Shown: positions 1-9,353, counted from the stretch's first letter. The stretch: 51,763 nucleotides of DNA from Methanosarcina spelaei (GCF_002287235.1 NZ_LMVP01000002.1:1-51763), one strand, 5' to 3'. Notes: a model not told the origin generated them from the letters alone. Translations and numbers: made by a program.

Positions 1-116
1 TTACTTTATCAGACATAATCAGCATTCGTTTACTTTATCAGACATAATCAGCATTTGTTTACTTTATCAGACATAATCAGCATTTGTTACTTTGTCAGAA
101 CAATAACAGCATCTGA
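1..116. repeat. 29-bp tandem repeat, three copies plus a degenerate fourth
   Basis: Three near-identical 29-bp units start at about 1, 30 and 59 and differ at one base (cattcg versus catttg). A fourth, diverged unit starts at 88 and lies inside the 3' end of the small minus-strand ORF at 67-270. The array probably continues to the left of the window. The unit is not a multiple of three, so each extra copy changes the reading frame. Confidence 0.9.
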
Positions 117-270
117 CTCTTTCTTCAAGCATTATTCTAATATAATAAGTGTGACATGTACATTCATGTCGGGGATCCAAAAACCTATATGGTAAATTGT
201 TAACCTGGATCTCTTTCATATCATGAATTATAATTATTATTGAAAGATTTATTTTTAATTCTAGGTTCAC
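67..270 (-). CDS. Possible small cysteine-rich protein (hypothetical)
   Basis: I do not recognise this 67-codon ORF. Its C-terminal half carries a cluster of potential metal ligands: HECTCH, then CCYC about 14 residues later, which would suit a small zinc-binding protein. A second methionine at residue 18 (start 219) would give a more ordinary 50-residue product. Neither start has a clear ribosome-binding site. The last ten codons come from the 29-bp tandem repeat, so the stop codon lies in repeat DNA. It could equally be a chance ORF in AT-rich sequence; the cysteine pattern is the only argument for it. Confidence 0.3.
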   Translation of the reverse strand: MNLELKINLSIIIIIHDMKEIQVNNLPYRFLDPRHECTCHTYYIRIMLEERVRCCYCSDKVTNADYV

Positions 271-477
271 ACTGTTTTATGCCTGATAGTTCATGGATAA
301 TAGTGTAGAATATTATTAGGTTTTCGGTGAATTGAAATATATTCTTTATATATTTCTAATTTACAATTATTTTTTTAAATTTATTATATCTGTTATTCTC
401 AGGTTAACCTGTCTCAAGCATACGTTTTTATTGCATAATAACCGTAAACAATCATCTCTCTAAAAATATGGGATACT

Positions 478-1449
478 TTAATATTTCTCCCTAGAGAAAT
501 CCTTTATTAACTCAATCATCGCCTTTCCATCTTTCAGATTATTAATCTTTTCCCTGATCTGCCGCGAGCCGCGCAACCCTTTTGTAAACCAGTGAGCATG
601 CATTCTTAGATTTGTAGACGTCTGGAGACCATATTTTTCAAGTAAGGCAATATAATTCTCAAAGTCCTCCAATTGCCGAACGTGTCTGTCAAGTTCCAGC
701 CTTTCTCCGGTTTCCAGATAATGCCTTATCCTTCTGAAGATAAAGGGATTTCCCATTGCTGCACGGCCGATCATAAGCCCGTCGCAGCCAGTAAAATCAA
801 GTGCAGCTTCGGCAGATTCCTCATCCCTTATATCTCCGTTTGCAATCACTGGAATGGAAAGTTCCTGTTTAACGGTTCTTATTGCTGTAAGGTCTGAATT
901 TCCGGAGTACATCTGCTCTGCTCTCCTGCCATGTACAGTTAGGGCCGAAGCCCCAGCCTCTTCGATCAGGCGTGCAATTTCGAGGGTTTTTTCCTCACTC
1001 CTCAGAATACGGATTTTTGCAGTTACAGGAGTCTTCAGCACACCGGTTAGCTCAGAGATAATTTCATATACAAGTTTCTGGGAGTTGAGAAGAGCCGAGC
1101 CGCATCCTGTCCCTATAATTCGCTTTGCAGGGCAGCCCATATTCACGTCGATGAGTTCAGGTCTGTACTCGTCTTCAATAAAAAGTGCAGCTTCCCTCAG
1201 TTTCTCAGGAGAACTTCCTACAAGCTGAACTCCAAAAGGTCGGTCTTCAGGGGACGACAGCCCTTTGAGAATAGATTTTCGATTTTCATTGAGCAAGGCA
1301 TCTGCGCTGATCATCTCAGTATATGTAAGGTCAGCTCCATTCTGCCTGCAGAGCAGCCTGAAAGCCAGATTTGTCACATCTGCCATAGGCGCAAGAAGAA
1401 GGTTTCCAGATGTTTCGGTTTTGCCGATTTTTAATTTATTAAGTTTCAT
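478..1449 (-). CDS. dus: tRNA-dihydrouridine synthase (Dus family)
   Basis: This 323-residue FMN-dependent TIM-barrel enzyme reduces uridines to dihydrouridine in tRNA. Family signatures are in order: LLAPMADVTN near the N-terminus (FMN binding), the VNMGCPA motif near residue 100 whose cysteine is the usual catalytic acid, KIRI, TVHGRRAEQ, VIANGDI, and GLMIGRAAMGNPF in the phosphate-binding region. Length is normal for the family. It is transcribed away from the repeat-rich left edge and has no partner gene within 600 bp, so it is probably monocistronic. Which tRNA position it modifies cannot be told from sequence. Confidence 0.93.
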   Translation of the reverse strand: MKLNKLKIGKTETSGNLLLAPMADVTNLAFRLLCRQNGADLTYTEMISADALLNENRKSILKGLSSPEDRPFGVQLVGSSPEKLREAALFIEDEYRPELIDVNMGCPAKRIIGTGCGSALLNSQKLVYEIISELTGVLKTPVTAKIRILRSEEKTLEIARLIEEAGASALTVHGRRAEQMYSGNSDLTAIRTVKQELSIPVIANGDIRDEESAEAALDFTGCDGLMIGRAAMGNPFIFRRIRHYLETGERLELDRHVRQLEDFENYIALLEKYGLQTSTNLRMHAHWFTKGLRGSRQIREKINNLKDGKAMIELIKDFSREKY

Positions 1450-2104
1450 TTTTCCAATGATTTCTGAATATTTGATTCTAGTGTTTCGATTCCAAAATAG
1501 ATTCTTTATTTCTTGGGAAAATTCATGATCTCAGGTTCTATTCAAAAGTCAAGTTTTATGAGCCTATTTCGGAATCGCAGTACTAGTTCGATTGTCTTCA
1601 ATTATCTTCGGTTTTGATTGTTTTTGATAGTACTTGATTGTTTTTGGTTGCCTTTTTCTTTTTTCTGATTTTTTCTTGTTTTTTGATCGTTTTTGACCTT
1701 TTTAACTGTTTTTTAGATTATTTTCCTGGTGTTTTTCTCATTCCTTTCCCTTATTTATCTGTTTTGGAATTGCTTCCTTAAAGATTGCTGCCTCTAGTCT
1801 CCTGTAACTGAGACCTTTTGTGATTTATTAATCTTCTTTTGATTTCCTGAAACTCTTTATCTTTATGTGAGTTCTCTCTAATACGCTGAAGCCCAAAACT
1901 TACGCAATCAGAAGTTTGTTCAATCAGGAATTTACGCAACTAGGAATTTACGTAACCAAGAATATAATAAGATAAAAATACAAACCAGATACTTGGAGAT
2001 GCAAGAAATAAAGAACAGAGTGCCTGAAACCAGTTAATAAAGAAAAACTGATTCAGGGGTTCAGAAAAATATGTTGAGAGTCATATATGAATCATGAATC
2101 CGAT
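1450..2104. other. Non-coding, T-rich intergenic region
   Basis: No convincing gene on either strand. Positions 1610-1745 are a T-rich tract built from degenerate gattgtttttgat-like units. Around 1900-1962 there are imperfect repeats of aggaatttacgcaact. A 7-bp stem with a 3-nt loop (CATGAAT ccg ATTCATG) lies at about 2092-2108, overlapping the stop codon of the signal peptidase gene, and could end that transcript. Confidence 0.6.
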
Positions 2105-2662
2105 TCATGAGAAGAGCAGTCTGACATATCCCAGATAAGGAATTCTGTACTGCGCAGTCCCTATAATCCATTCATCTTTTACAGGCATATTATAACTTAT
2201 CTGTCCTTCCTGGTCATAGTGACTATTGGTTATAACATTATCTCCCTTAGTAATATAACCGGAATAAGGAGCAGGTGGACCGTCTTTCCACATCGGCTCT
2301 CCAGCTTCCACTCTGTACATAGCCCTATGAATTATCGGAGTTGCTCCTTCCTCTCCATACGGGCGATAAAGAATCACATTTCCGTAATTTTCAAAGGACT
2401 TATAGTCTGTGTTTTTCCCTTCTTCGTTCGTGGTAATGTTCGTTTTATCGATACTTTTGATGAAAATAATATCTCCGATCTGCATATGCGGTTCCATACT
2501 CCCCGACTCCACCGCAACCATCGGAGTCCAGAGTCCGAATGCCAGCTTGGAAATAACCATAAAAATGATCACGACAGCTACAACAGACAGCAAGTCCTTT
2601 CCAAGGGAAACCCAGGTGTTTTCTTGTTCCTGGACACTTTTTTCCTTATTAATCTCGCTCAT
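2105..2662 (-). CDS. Signal peptidase I, archaeal/SEC11 type (S26B)
   Basis: This membrane-anchored protease removes signal peptides from proteins exported by the Sec pathway. The 185-residue protein has a charged cytosolic N-terminus, one membrane segment (about residues 23-45), then the catalytic serine in ESGSMEP (Ser55). His112 in PIIHRAMY replaces the bacterial lysine, as in the Ser-His-Asp ER/archaeal type. A KGDNV box (Asp141) and a second acidic site, HYDQ (Asp150), follow. This is a short, complete archaeal signal peptidase. It would process the S-layer and CARDB proteins encoded in this window. It appears to be a single-gene unit. Confidence 0.92.
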   Translation of the reverse strand: MSEINKEKSVQEQENTWVSLGKDLLSVVAVVIIFMVISKLAFGLWTPMVAVESGSMEPHMQIGDIIFIKSIDKTNITTNEEGKNTDYKSFENYGNVILYRPYGEEGATPIIHRAMYRVEAGEPMWKDGPPAPYSGYITKGDNVITNSHYDQEGQISYNMPVKDEWIIGTAQYRIPYLGYVRLLFS

Positions 2663-2983
2663 GTTAAGCCTTTATTCTTTTGATTTTATTCTTATAGATG
2701 CTAGGGTGCTGTGTTATATTCCATTCAATTTTGTCCTACTCGAAATCTTATCTGGCTAAATATTATTGCCCAGGGACTTATTACAATTTTCAGAGTATAA
2801 TGCAGCTGCAAAACTATTTTAGCCCTACATTCTATTTTTCTGACTTATATAAGTTAGTAAAAAATTGATTTATTGAGCTTTCTCAATGATACTGAAGACT
2901 TGTTTTTACTTTATATTAGTTTTCAATTGACGTTTTTCAACTAAGTCTGTCAATTGATTTATCTATTTTTTAATATTTTTTAT

Positions 2984-3181
2984 GACTCTGTTCCAAAATC
3001 TAGTGATTTTTGCATTTTTTGATTGAAAATCTGATTTCGCAAGAAGACTCCAGTTTTCGTCAAGATCAATATTCGATATCTAAAGACTTCAATCCCTCAG
3101 TTATATCACAAGAATTGTGACCAATTACAAAATCTAGTGATTTTGAATTTTACATTCATCACTAGATTTTGGTACTGAGTC
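2984..3181. mobile_element. MITE-like element with 24-bp terminal inverted repeats
   Basis: Left terminus 2984-3007 and right terminus 3158-3181 are inverted repeats matching at 22 of 24 positions. Both begin GACTC and contain CCAAAATCTAGTGAT at the inner side. They are flanked by a perfect 8-bp direct repeat TTTTTTAT (2976-2983 and 3182-3189), the expected footprint of transposition. There is no coding capacity in the 198 bp, so it must be mobilised in trans. An extra internal copy of AAAATCTAGTGATTTT sits at about 3129-3144. Confidence 0.8.
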
Positions 3182-3253
3182 TTTTTTATTGATTATTTAA
3201 AATTTTTGTTGTTTCTTATTGTTTTTTAATACACGATGAACAGAATTGTTCTA

Positions 3254-3357
3254 CATTACATAGGAATAATACTCATTCTTCATTACATAGGAATAATACT
3301 CATCCTTCATTACATAGGAACTAGTACTCTATTCTACAATAGATAGGAATTAATAAC
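3254..3357. repeat. 27-bp tandem repeat, three copies plus a degenerate fourth
   Basis: Units begin with cattacatagga at 3254, 3281 and 3308, with a decayed copy at about 3337. The array lies in the promoter-side region of the polymerase D small subunit gene. The rest of 2663-3572 is AT-rich and I see no gene in it. Confidence 0.85.
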
Positions 3358-3572
3358 TATAAGTAATCTATCGAGCGTACAAAGATTTTATAAATTCTTC
3401 TCTATGATAACAAACTAAATTTAGTACATTAGTTTCGTATCTTATTAGTTTTTATATTTTAAACAGGCTTTTGATTTAGTCTCTACAAGTCTTGAATGAG
3501 ATTGGTTATAGTACCAGATCGCATGAAAATTTAGAAGAACTCAAGTCAGTTTCGAAAGGTCAGGCTGGAATC

Positions 3573-5636
3573 ATGGACAGAAAGGATATTATAAGGGTTG
3601 TTATGGAAAAAGAGTATCAGATCAGCCCTGAGGCTGTAGAACTTATTTGTTCCAGTAATTCTCCCGAAGCCCTACTCAGATATGTCCTTTCAACTGTAAA
3701 TGACTCTGTTATTGTCATAGGGACCGAACATATAGATCTTGAAGACTTTGCTGCTTTTTCAGCAGGTGAGTCAATTTCAGATAAAGTACATGTTTTCCGT
3801 ACAGAAAAAAAGAAAATTTTTTCCAGTGCTTCCATACTTTCTTCCAGATCAGACAATCCATCTTCCAAACCTAACTCTCTTTTAGTGCCCGATTCCCTAT
3901 CAAAGCCTACTCTTTCTTTAAAGCCCGATATTGTTACTGCAGCTCCTGACCCAATTATAAAATCATCTAAGGACTCTGTTCTAGATTCTGTTCTAGATTC
4001 TGTTCTAGATTCTGTTCCAGATTCTGTTTCAGTTCAGGATATGCTTCAGGATATTGCTTATGAACCAGCTCTGGATACTCCAAACACTCTGGATACTCCA
4101 AACACTCTAGATACTCCAAACACTCTAGACACTAAATCAAGCGTAACTTCATCTGACCAAACTTCAGCCTCCTATCTTGCCTCAGACTCCCTTTCTTCGG
4201 TGAAGGCAGAGCCTCTGACTTTCTTATCTCGTTCCTCCCAGGTTATAAACAGATCAAATTCTCCCTTTTTCGGACAGGAAAACTCTCTTCCATTCTCTTC
4301 TTCAAATCGGATTTTCAGGGCAGAGCAATCTTCCTCCTCTTCTGAAAGAGGGATATTTTCGAGTTCCAGGGACGAGTACAAACATTACCCAGGTAAAAAT
4401 CCTGTGACCGTAGTCTCAGATATAACAGGCCACTCAACCTGTGTCGGGGAATATATGCAATTTGTACAATATTTCAGGGACAGATATAGCAGGCTTTCGG
4501 AGATTATTCGGGGGAGAATTAACGCACGCCCTATCGAAAGCTTGAAAAGAAGAAACTTCCGCAGAGGGGGAGATGCAGGTTCTGAGGAAATCTCGATTAT
4601 AGGTATGGTTTCGGATATCAGCAGCACAACAAATGGCCATAAAATTCTTTCTCTGGAGGACCCGACAGGTTCTTTTTCAGTCCTTATTCGAAATTCCGAT
4701 AAAGAGCTTTTTGAACTTGCATCAGGAATTCTCCTTGATGAGGTCATAGGGGTGGCCGGTTCGATAACCAATGACGGAAGCCTCATGTTGGCAACAAAGC
4801 TAATACAACCCGATGTCCCGAATAATATTCAGCGCAGAACCGGAAGCCACGGGAAAGCTGTACTTATTTCGGATGTGCACGTGGGCAGTTCCAAGTTTTT
4901 AGAAGATGCTTGGCTGGATTTCCTGGACTTTTTGAAGGGAGAATCGGATTCAGATGATATGCGGGAAATTGCAGCCAGTGTTCGTTATCTTGTTGTTGCA
5001 GGAGATATTGTTGATGGGATAGGGATCTATCCTGATCAGGAAATGGAACTTGACATTCTGGATGTCTACGAACAGTATAAGAAGGCTGCAGAATATTTCA
5101 GGGAAATTCCCGAGCACATTCGTGTTATAATAAGCCCAGGCAATCACGATGCTGTTCGCCAGGCAGAACCCCAGCCTGCCTTACCGGAAAATATTCAGGC
5201 ATATTTCCCTGAGAATATTGTTTTTGTTGGTAACCCTGCTTTTCTGGAGCTTGACGGTGTCCGTCTTCTTATTTACCACGGCAGATCAATTGACGATCTT
5301 GTGGCGAGTGTCCCCGGAGTCTCGTATCAGGAGCCTTCGGGAGCAGTCCTTGAGATGCTGAAACGCAGGCATCTTGCTCCGACCTATGGGAGTAGAGTTT
5401 CCATATCCCCTGAGAAAAAGGATTACTTTATAATTGACCCTGTACCTGATATTATTCATACGGGTCACGTCCATACCCTGGGAGTCCAGCGCTATAAAAA
5501 TGTCCTTCTGGTCAATTCCGGAACCTGGCAGGACCAGACAGAGTTTCAGAAACGTGTGAATCTAGTGCCTGTTCCTGCAAGGGTTCCGATTGTGGATCTA
5601 GAGAATTTCGATGTAAAGATTCTTGCTTTTGACTAA
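3573..5636 (+). CDS. polB: DNA polymerase II (PolD) small subunit DP1
   Basis: This is the exonuclease subunit of the euryarchaeal replicative polymerase D, acting with the large subunit DP2, which is not in this window. From the ATG at 3573 the protein has 687 residues. It has an N-terminal helical domain, a long low-complexity Ser/Pro/Asp linker, an OB fold (about 340-405), and a calcineurin-like 3'-5' exonuclease domain with LISDVHVGS (near 430), GDIVDG (near 476), GNHD (near 522) and HTGHVH (near 628). The metal ligands are all present. An in-frame TTG at 3492 would add 27 residues, but the family N-terminus resembles MDRKDIIRV, so I prefer 3573. The linker holds two in-frame repeat expansions. 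Confidence 0.95.
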   Translation: MDRKDIIRVVMEKEYQISPEAVELICSSNSPEALLRYVLSTVNDSVIVIGTEHIDLEDFAAFSAGESISDKVHVFRTEKKKIFSSASILSSRSDNPSSKPNSLLVPDSLSKPTLSLKPDIVTAAPDPIIKSSKDSVLDSVLDSVLDSVPDSVSVQDMLQDIAYEPALDTPNTLDTPNTLDTPNTLDTKSSVTSSDQTSASYLASDSLSSVKAEPLTFLSRSSQVINRSNSPFFGQENSLPFSSSNRIFRAEQSSSSSERGIFSSSRDEYKHYPGKNPVTVVSDITGHSTCVGEYMQFVQYFRDRYSRLSEIIRGRINARPIESLKRRNFRRGGDAGSEEISIIGMVSDISSTTNGHKILSLEDPTGSFSVLIRNSDKELFELASGILLDEVIGVAGSITNDGSLMLATKLIQPDVPNNIQRRTGSHGKAVLISDVHVGSSKFLEDAWLDFLDFLKGESDSDDMREIAASVRYLVVAGDIVDGIGIYPDQEMELDILDVYEQYKKAAEYFREIPEHIRVIISPGNHDAVRQAEPQPALPENIQAYFPENIVFVGNPAFLELDGVRLLIYHGRSIDDLVASVPGVSYQEPSGAVLEMLKRRHLAPTYGSRVSISPEKKDYFIIDPVPDIIHTGHVHTLGVQRYKNVLLVNSGTWQDQTEFQKRVNLVPVPARVPIVDLENFDVKILAFD
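3972..4132 (+). repeat. In-frame repeat expansions in the DP1 linker
   Basis: Two adjacent coding microsatellites lie here. One encodes LDSV four to five times (about 3976-4030). The other has an 18-bp unit encoding LDTPNT about three times (about 4073-4132). Units are nearly identical at DNA level, which suggests recent slippage. Both keep frame and lie in the disordered linker between the N-terminal domain and the OB fold. Confidence 0.85.
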
Positions 5637-5666
5637 TTTTTATAAACTTTTCCAAAGTTTATTCGA

Positions 5667-5742
5667 TTTTAACTGGGTTACTGTATTTTAACTGGATCAC
5701 TGCATTTTAACTGGATCACTGCATTTTAACTGGATCACTGAA
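5667..5742. repeat. 19-bp tandem repeat, four copies
   Basis: Units ttttaactggatcactgca start at 5667, 5686, 5705 and 5724; the first has two changes. The array fills most of the gap between the DP1 stop and the Taw1 promoter. Confidence 0.88.
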
Positions 5743-5769
5743 GCTTTCTCCAAAATTATTTTCCGATCC

Positions 5770-5780
5770 TTATATATACC
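5770..5780 (+). promoter_or_regulatory. TATA box of taw1
   Basis: TTATATATA lies about 20 bp upstream of the first ATG. Archaeal transcription usually starts some 25 bp downstream of the TATA centre, so the transcript would begin at or just inside the annotated start. That implies a leaderless message or use of the second ATG at 5803. Confidence 0.5.
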
Positions 5781-5793
5781 ACAAAGATTTAAT

Positions 5794-6828
5794 ATGAGGA
5801 AAATGCCGCTGGAAGAAAAAAAGGAAAATTATGTAGAAGATTTCTCGGGATTTCAGGAAGAAAACAGGAAGGAAGATACTGCTTTGCTTCCTTTTGACAT
5901 TCCTGATTTTAAAACTCTCCTGAAAAAGCAGGGCTATGCCCTGGCAGGCAGTCACTCAGCTGTTAAGACCTGCCTCTGGTTAAGGCACGCTATGAATGAC
6001 CAGGGCTTCTGCTATAAATCTAAGTTTTATGGAGTGCAGTCCCATCGCTGTCTTCAGATGACTCCAACGCTTATGTGCAATCAACGTTGCCTTTTCTGCT
6101 GGCGTCCGACTGAAGTTCCTGTTCCTGCACCTGAGGAATGGGATTCACCTGAGAGGATAGTGGAAGAAAGTATTGTCTGCCAGCGTAAGTTAATCACCGG
6201 CTTTGGAGGTTCTCCGAACGCACTTAAGGAACGCTGGCTTGAGGGTAATGAGCCTAACAATGTTGCAATCTCCCTGTCAGGAGAGCCAACTTTTTACCCT
6301 TATCTCCCGGAACTTATCGAGGAGTATGAAAAAAGAGGTTTTACGACCTTTCTTGTCACAAACGGCACAATTCCCGAGATGCTTGCAAAGGTTTCCCCTT
6401 CCCAGTTATACATGAGTCTCGATGCGCCGGACCTTGAGACTTACCTGAGAGTCTGCCAGCCAAGGTCGCCTGTCCTCTGGGAAAAGATCAATGAATCTTT
6501 GTCCCTGATGAAGCAGAAAAAATCAAGGACAGTTATCCGAACCACCCTTGTGAAAGGTGAAAACCTGTTCAAACCTGAGGCTTATGCCAGGCTAATGGAA
6601 AAAGCCTCCCCTGACTTTGTGGAAATAAAAGCGTATATGCATCTGGGCTTCTCACGACTCAGGCTTGATCGCTCTGCAATGCCTACTCATGAAGAGGTTA
6701 TCGAGTTCTCACAGGAACTTGCAAAACATCTTGGGTATAAAGTCGCAGATGAATCTGAAATCAGCAGGGTAGTCCTGTTATCAAAGGACGGGAAAAAGTC
6801 TCCTGTCAAAAAAGGTTCACTACCTTGA
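5794..6828 (+). CDS. taw1: tRNA 4-demethylwyosine synthase Taw1 (TYW1), radical SAM
   Basis: Taw1 builds the tricyclic wyosine core on guanosine 37 of tRNA-Phe from N1-methylguanosine and pyruvate. The 344-residue protein has the radical-SAM cluster motif C-x3-C-x2-C at Cys95, Cys99 and Cys102 (LMCNQRCLFCW). Three more cysteines, Cys60, Cys73 and Cys86, are spaced 13 and 13 residues apart, exactly like the second 4Fe-4S cluster described in Pyrococcus Taw1. GFGGSP and SLSGEPTFYPYLPELI are family signatures. The start at 5794 sits very close to a TATA box, so the true start may be the ATG at 5803. No other wybutosine gene is nearby. Confidence 0.95.
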   Translation: MRKMPLEEKKENYVEDFSGFQEENRKEDTALLPFDIPDFKTLLKKQGYALAGSHSAVKTCLWLRHAMNDQGFCYKSKFYGVQSHRCLQMTPTLMCNQRCLFCWRPTEVPVPAPEEWDSPERIVEESIVCQRKLITGFGGSPNALKERWLEGNEPNNVAISLSGEPTFYPYLPELIEEYEKRGFTTFLVTNGTIPEMLAKVSPSQLYMSLDAPDLETYLRVCQPRSPVLWEKINESLSLMKQKKSRTVIRTTLVKGENLFKPEAYARLMEKASPDFVEIKAYMHLGFSRLRLDRSAMPTHEEVIEFSQELAKHLGYKVADESEISRVVLLSKDGKKSPVKKGSLP

Positions 6829-7562
6829 TCAAATTCGCGTTTTTATCTTTAGTACCAGTAGTGTAAACCAATTGGATGCACAGAAAGACTTTTATATGTT
6901 TGTGAATATATAAAACAAGTCAATGTGATAGAAACAAATATAAACTCAGGTTTCATTTAGGGTATAACTCCATCATGAATTTATTCAGTTTTATATTCAT
7001 ATACAGTTTGAGTAAAATTATGTCTCACATCTAGTGATATCAATAGAGCACGAAACAGGACAAGTTTACGCAGCAAAGGAGCTAGCTTTTTTCCGGGATT
7101 TCCGAATATTTTTCCCGGAGTTTTATAGTGTCATTTTTCCTGGCGGCGTATTCTTACTCTAAGTTTTTTGTGTTCAGAGCGATTTTTACATTCAGCTTTC
7201 GGTGAGATAGGACTCGCTGTATGATTTGTCGTTATCAAATCCTCTGTCACCCTTGTTAAACGAACCGTTAAGCTAAACGAACGTTGGACTAAATAATAAA
7301 AATTACAAAGATACCGCGCTTAAATATAAAAGTTGAAATTCTTATCTATGTTTTCAAATTTGATAGAAAGTTTCAAAAATGCTAACCAGTCCAATTTAAA
7401 ACCTCGATAGACTCAGCAGTTCAAACTTATTCAGTAGCCCAAGTTAATTCATCTTAAATTTATCAATCTAAATCAAAAAGGTAATTCAAAATTCAATAAC
7501 GAATTCATCTCAAGTTTACAAGAAATATCAGAATTTTGCTATCTTCATGGGGAATATTTAAA
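6829..7562. other. Long intergenic region upstream of aRF1
   Basis: 734 bp without a supported gene. TATA-like elements occur at about 6890-6912 (ttttatatg, atatataaaa) and 7318-7331 (cttaaatataaaag); the second would give aRF1 a leader of about 200 nt. A stretch of higher GC with short inverted repeats (ccggga...tcccgg, 7093-7118) lies at 7060-7260 and could hold a small RNA, but I cannot assign one. Confidence 0.45.
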
Positions 7563-8810
7563 ATGACTGAACAATCTGCACACGAAAAGTACGAATTTAA
7601 AAAGAAGCTTGAAAGCCTGAGGGATAAAAAAGGAAGAAGTACCGAGCTTATCTCTATTTATATCCCTCCTGACAAGCAAATTTTTGACGTTACAAACCAG
7701 TTGAAAGACGAACATGGGCAGGCTGCAAATATCAAGTCCAAACTTACCAGGACTAATGTACAGGGGGCCATTGAATCTCTCCTTTCAAGGCTCAGATACC
7801 TGGACAAGGTTCCTGAAAACGGAATCGTATATTTCACAGGGGCCGTGGATATTGGAGCCAACAAGACGAGCATGGAGAGCGAAGTAATTATTCCTCCTGA
7901 ACCCATTACTGTTTATAAATATCACTGCGACTCCGCTTTCTATCTTGAGCCTCTGGAGGATATGCTCAAGGATAAGGGCACGTTTGGACTTCTGGTGCTT
8001 GACCGCAGAGAAGCCACGGTAGGGCTTCTGGTCGGAAAGCGGATCCAGGCCTTCCGCAACCTGACCTCAACAGTTCCGGGGAAGCAGAGAAAGGGCGGTC
8101 AGAGCGCTCATCGTTTTCAGCAGCTCAGGCTCATTGCTATCCATGATTTCTATAAGAGGATAGGAGATGCCGCAAGTGACATTTTCCTTGCCGTTGAACC
8201 TAAAGATCTCAAAGGTATCCTGATAGGAGGGCCTTCTCCTACAAAAGAAGAGTTCTATGCCGGGGAGTTTCTGCATCACGAGCTTAGGAAAAAGATCCTT
8301 GGGCTCTTTGATACGGCTTATACTGATGAATCCGGGCTTTCGGAACTTGTGAATGCTGCCGGAGATAAGTTACAGGACCTTGAGCTCATGGGGGAGAAGA
8401 ACGCTGTCAGGGCCTTCTTCAAAGAACTTATCTCCGACTCAGGCAAAGTAGCCTATGGAGAAACACAGGTTAGGGCAAACCTTGAAATCAATGCTGTGGA
8501 CATGCTTCTGCTTTCCGAAGATCTGCGGGCTGAAAGGGTAACCACTAATTGCAGTGTTTGCGGATATGAAAATAAGTGGACACGACGATGGAAACCTGGA
8601 GAATCTGCTCCTACAGCGGGTAACTGTCCAAACTGCGGATCTTCCCTTGAAGTTACGGATGTTACTGACATTGTTGACGAGCTTTCAGCCCTTGCTGACA
8701 AAAGCAACGCAAAAGTTGTTTTCGTATCTACTGATTTTGACGAAGGGTCACAACTTATGAACGCTTTTGGAGGCATTGCTGCAGTTCTCAGGTACAGTAC
8801 TGGAGTCTGA
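7563..8810 (+). CDS. prf1: Peptide chain release factor aRF1
   Basis: aRF1 recognises stop codons in the ribosomal A site and triggers peptide release. From ATG 7563 it has 415 residues, the usual archaeal length. The decoding domain contains the NIKS loop (near residue 55) and a Y-x-C-D-x3-F motif (YHCDSAF) for stop-codon reading. Domain 2 has the catalytic GGQ (near 178-180, in RKGGQSAHRF). Domain 3 carries a zinc-ribbon-like CSVC...CPNC pair. An upstream in-frame TTG at 7536 is less likely: a GGGG run about 10 nt before ATG 7563 serves as ribosome-binding site. In Methanosarcina UAG can encode pyrrolysine, so this factor's reading of UAG is of special interest; nothing in the motifs shows loss of UAG recognition. 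Confidence 0.96.
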   Translation: MTEQSAHEKYEFKKKLESLRDKKGRSTELISIYIPPDKQIFDVTNQLKDEHGQAANIKSKLTRTNVQGAIESLLSRLRYLDKVPENGIVYFTGAVDIGANKTSMESEVIIPPEPITVYKYHCDSAFYLEPLEDMLKDKGTFGLLVLDRREATVGLLVGKRIQAFRNLTSTVPGKQRKGGQSAHRFQQLRLIAIHDFYKRIGDAASDIFLAVEPKDLKGILIGGPSPTKEEFYAGEFLHHELRKKILGLFDTAYTDESGLSELVNAAGDKLQDLELMGEKNAVRAFFKELISDSGKVAYGETQVRANLEINAVDMLLLSEDLRAERVTTNCSVCGYENKWTRRWKPGESAPTAGNCPNCGSSLEVTDVTDIVDELSALADKSNAKVVFVSTDFDEGSQLMNAFGGIAAVLRYSTGV

Positions 8811-8954
8811 TTTCATCCAGACTCCTAGCAAATACTTCTCCCAACATTTTTCAACCAATAATTTCATCCAATACTTTTTTAATTAAACCGTCATTAGATC
8901 ACTGGATTAAAATTGGTAAATTAAAATAACTTAATCAAAAAACAAACTAATACA

Positions 8955-9132
8955 GTTGAATTAATTTAGTGAATTAAGTTTAGTGAATTAAAATTGCTCA
9001 ATTAAACTTAGTGAATTAAGTTTAGTGAATTAAGTTTAGTGAATTAAAATTGCTCAATTAAATTTATTAAGTCAAACTTTAGAAATTAAATTTATTAAGT
9101 CAAACTTTAGAAATTAAACTTAGTAAATTAAA
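8955..9132. repeat. AT-rich array of 14-bp and longer units
   Basis: Copies of aattaagtttagtg are interleaved with ttgctcaattaa blocks and with a duplicated 24-bp block (aattaaatttattaagtcaa plus ctttag). The same kind of sequence continues at 9263-9315 on the other side of the inserted MITE, so the MITE appears to have landed inside an existing array. Confidence 0.8.
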
Positions 9133-9262
9133 CTTAGGAGTCGTCACAGAACAAACTATGTATAAGTTTCGATTGGATGCCTTGATTTTCAAGATCATTA
9201 TCACCAATTAAAAATTAACTTTATGAAAAGTTTGCCTAATCTGTTTTGTGACAGTTACTTAG
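9133..9262 (+). mobile_element. 130-bp MITE-like element, copy A
   Basis: Bounded by CTTAG on both sides, with inverted termini gtcacagaaca and tgttttgtgac. A second copy with no mismatch in 130 bp lies at 40720-40849 in the opposite orientation. There is no coding capacity. The ends are uncertain by a few bases because CTTAG/CTAAG can be read either as terminal sequence or as target duplication. Confidence 0.85.
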
Positions 9263-9353
9263 TAAATTAAACTTAGTAAATTAAAGCTAGTGAATTAAAC
9301 TCAGTAATTTAAGGTTATTCCGTTGTTTTCGTAGTTTTCATAGGTGATTTATC

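Noticed and set aside
7060-7260. Possible structured RNA upstream of aRF1
   Set aside because: Only short inverted repeats were found. I could not fold it into any known family, so no RNA gene is called.
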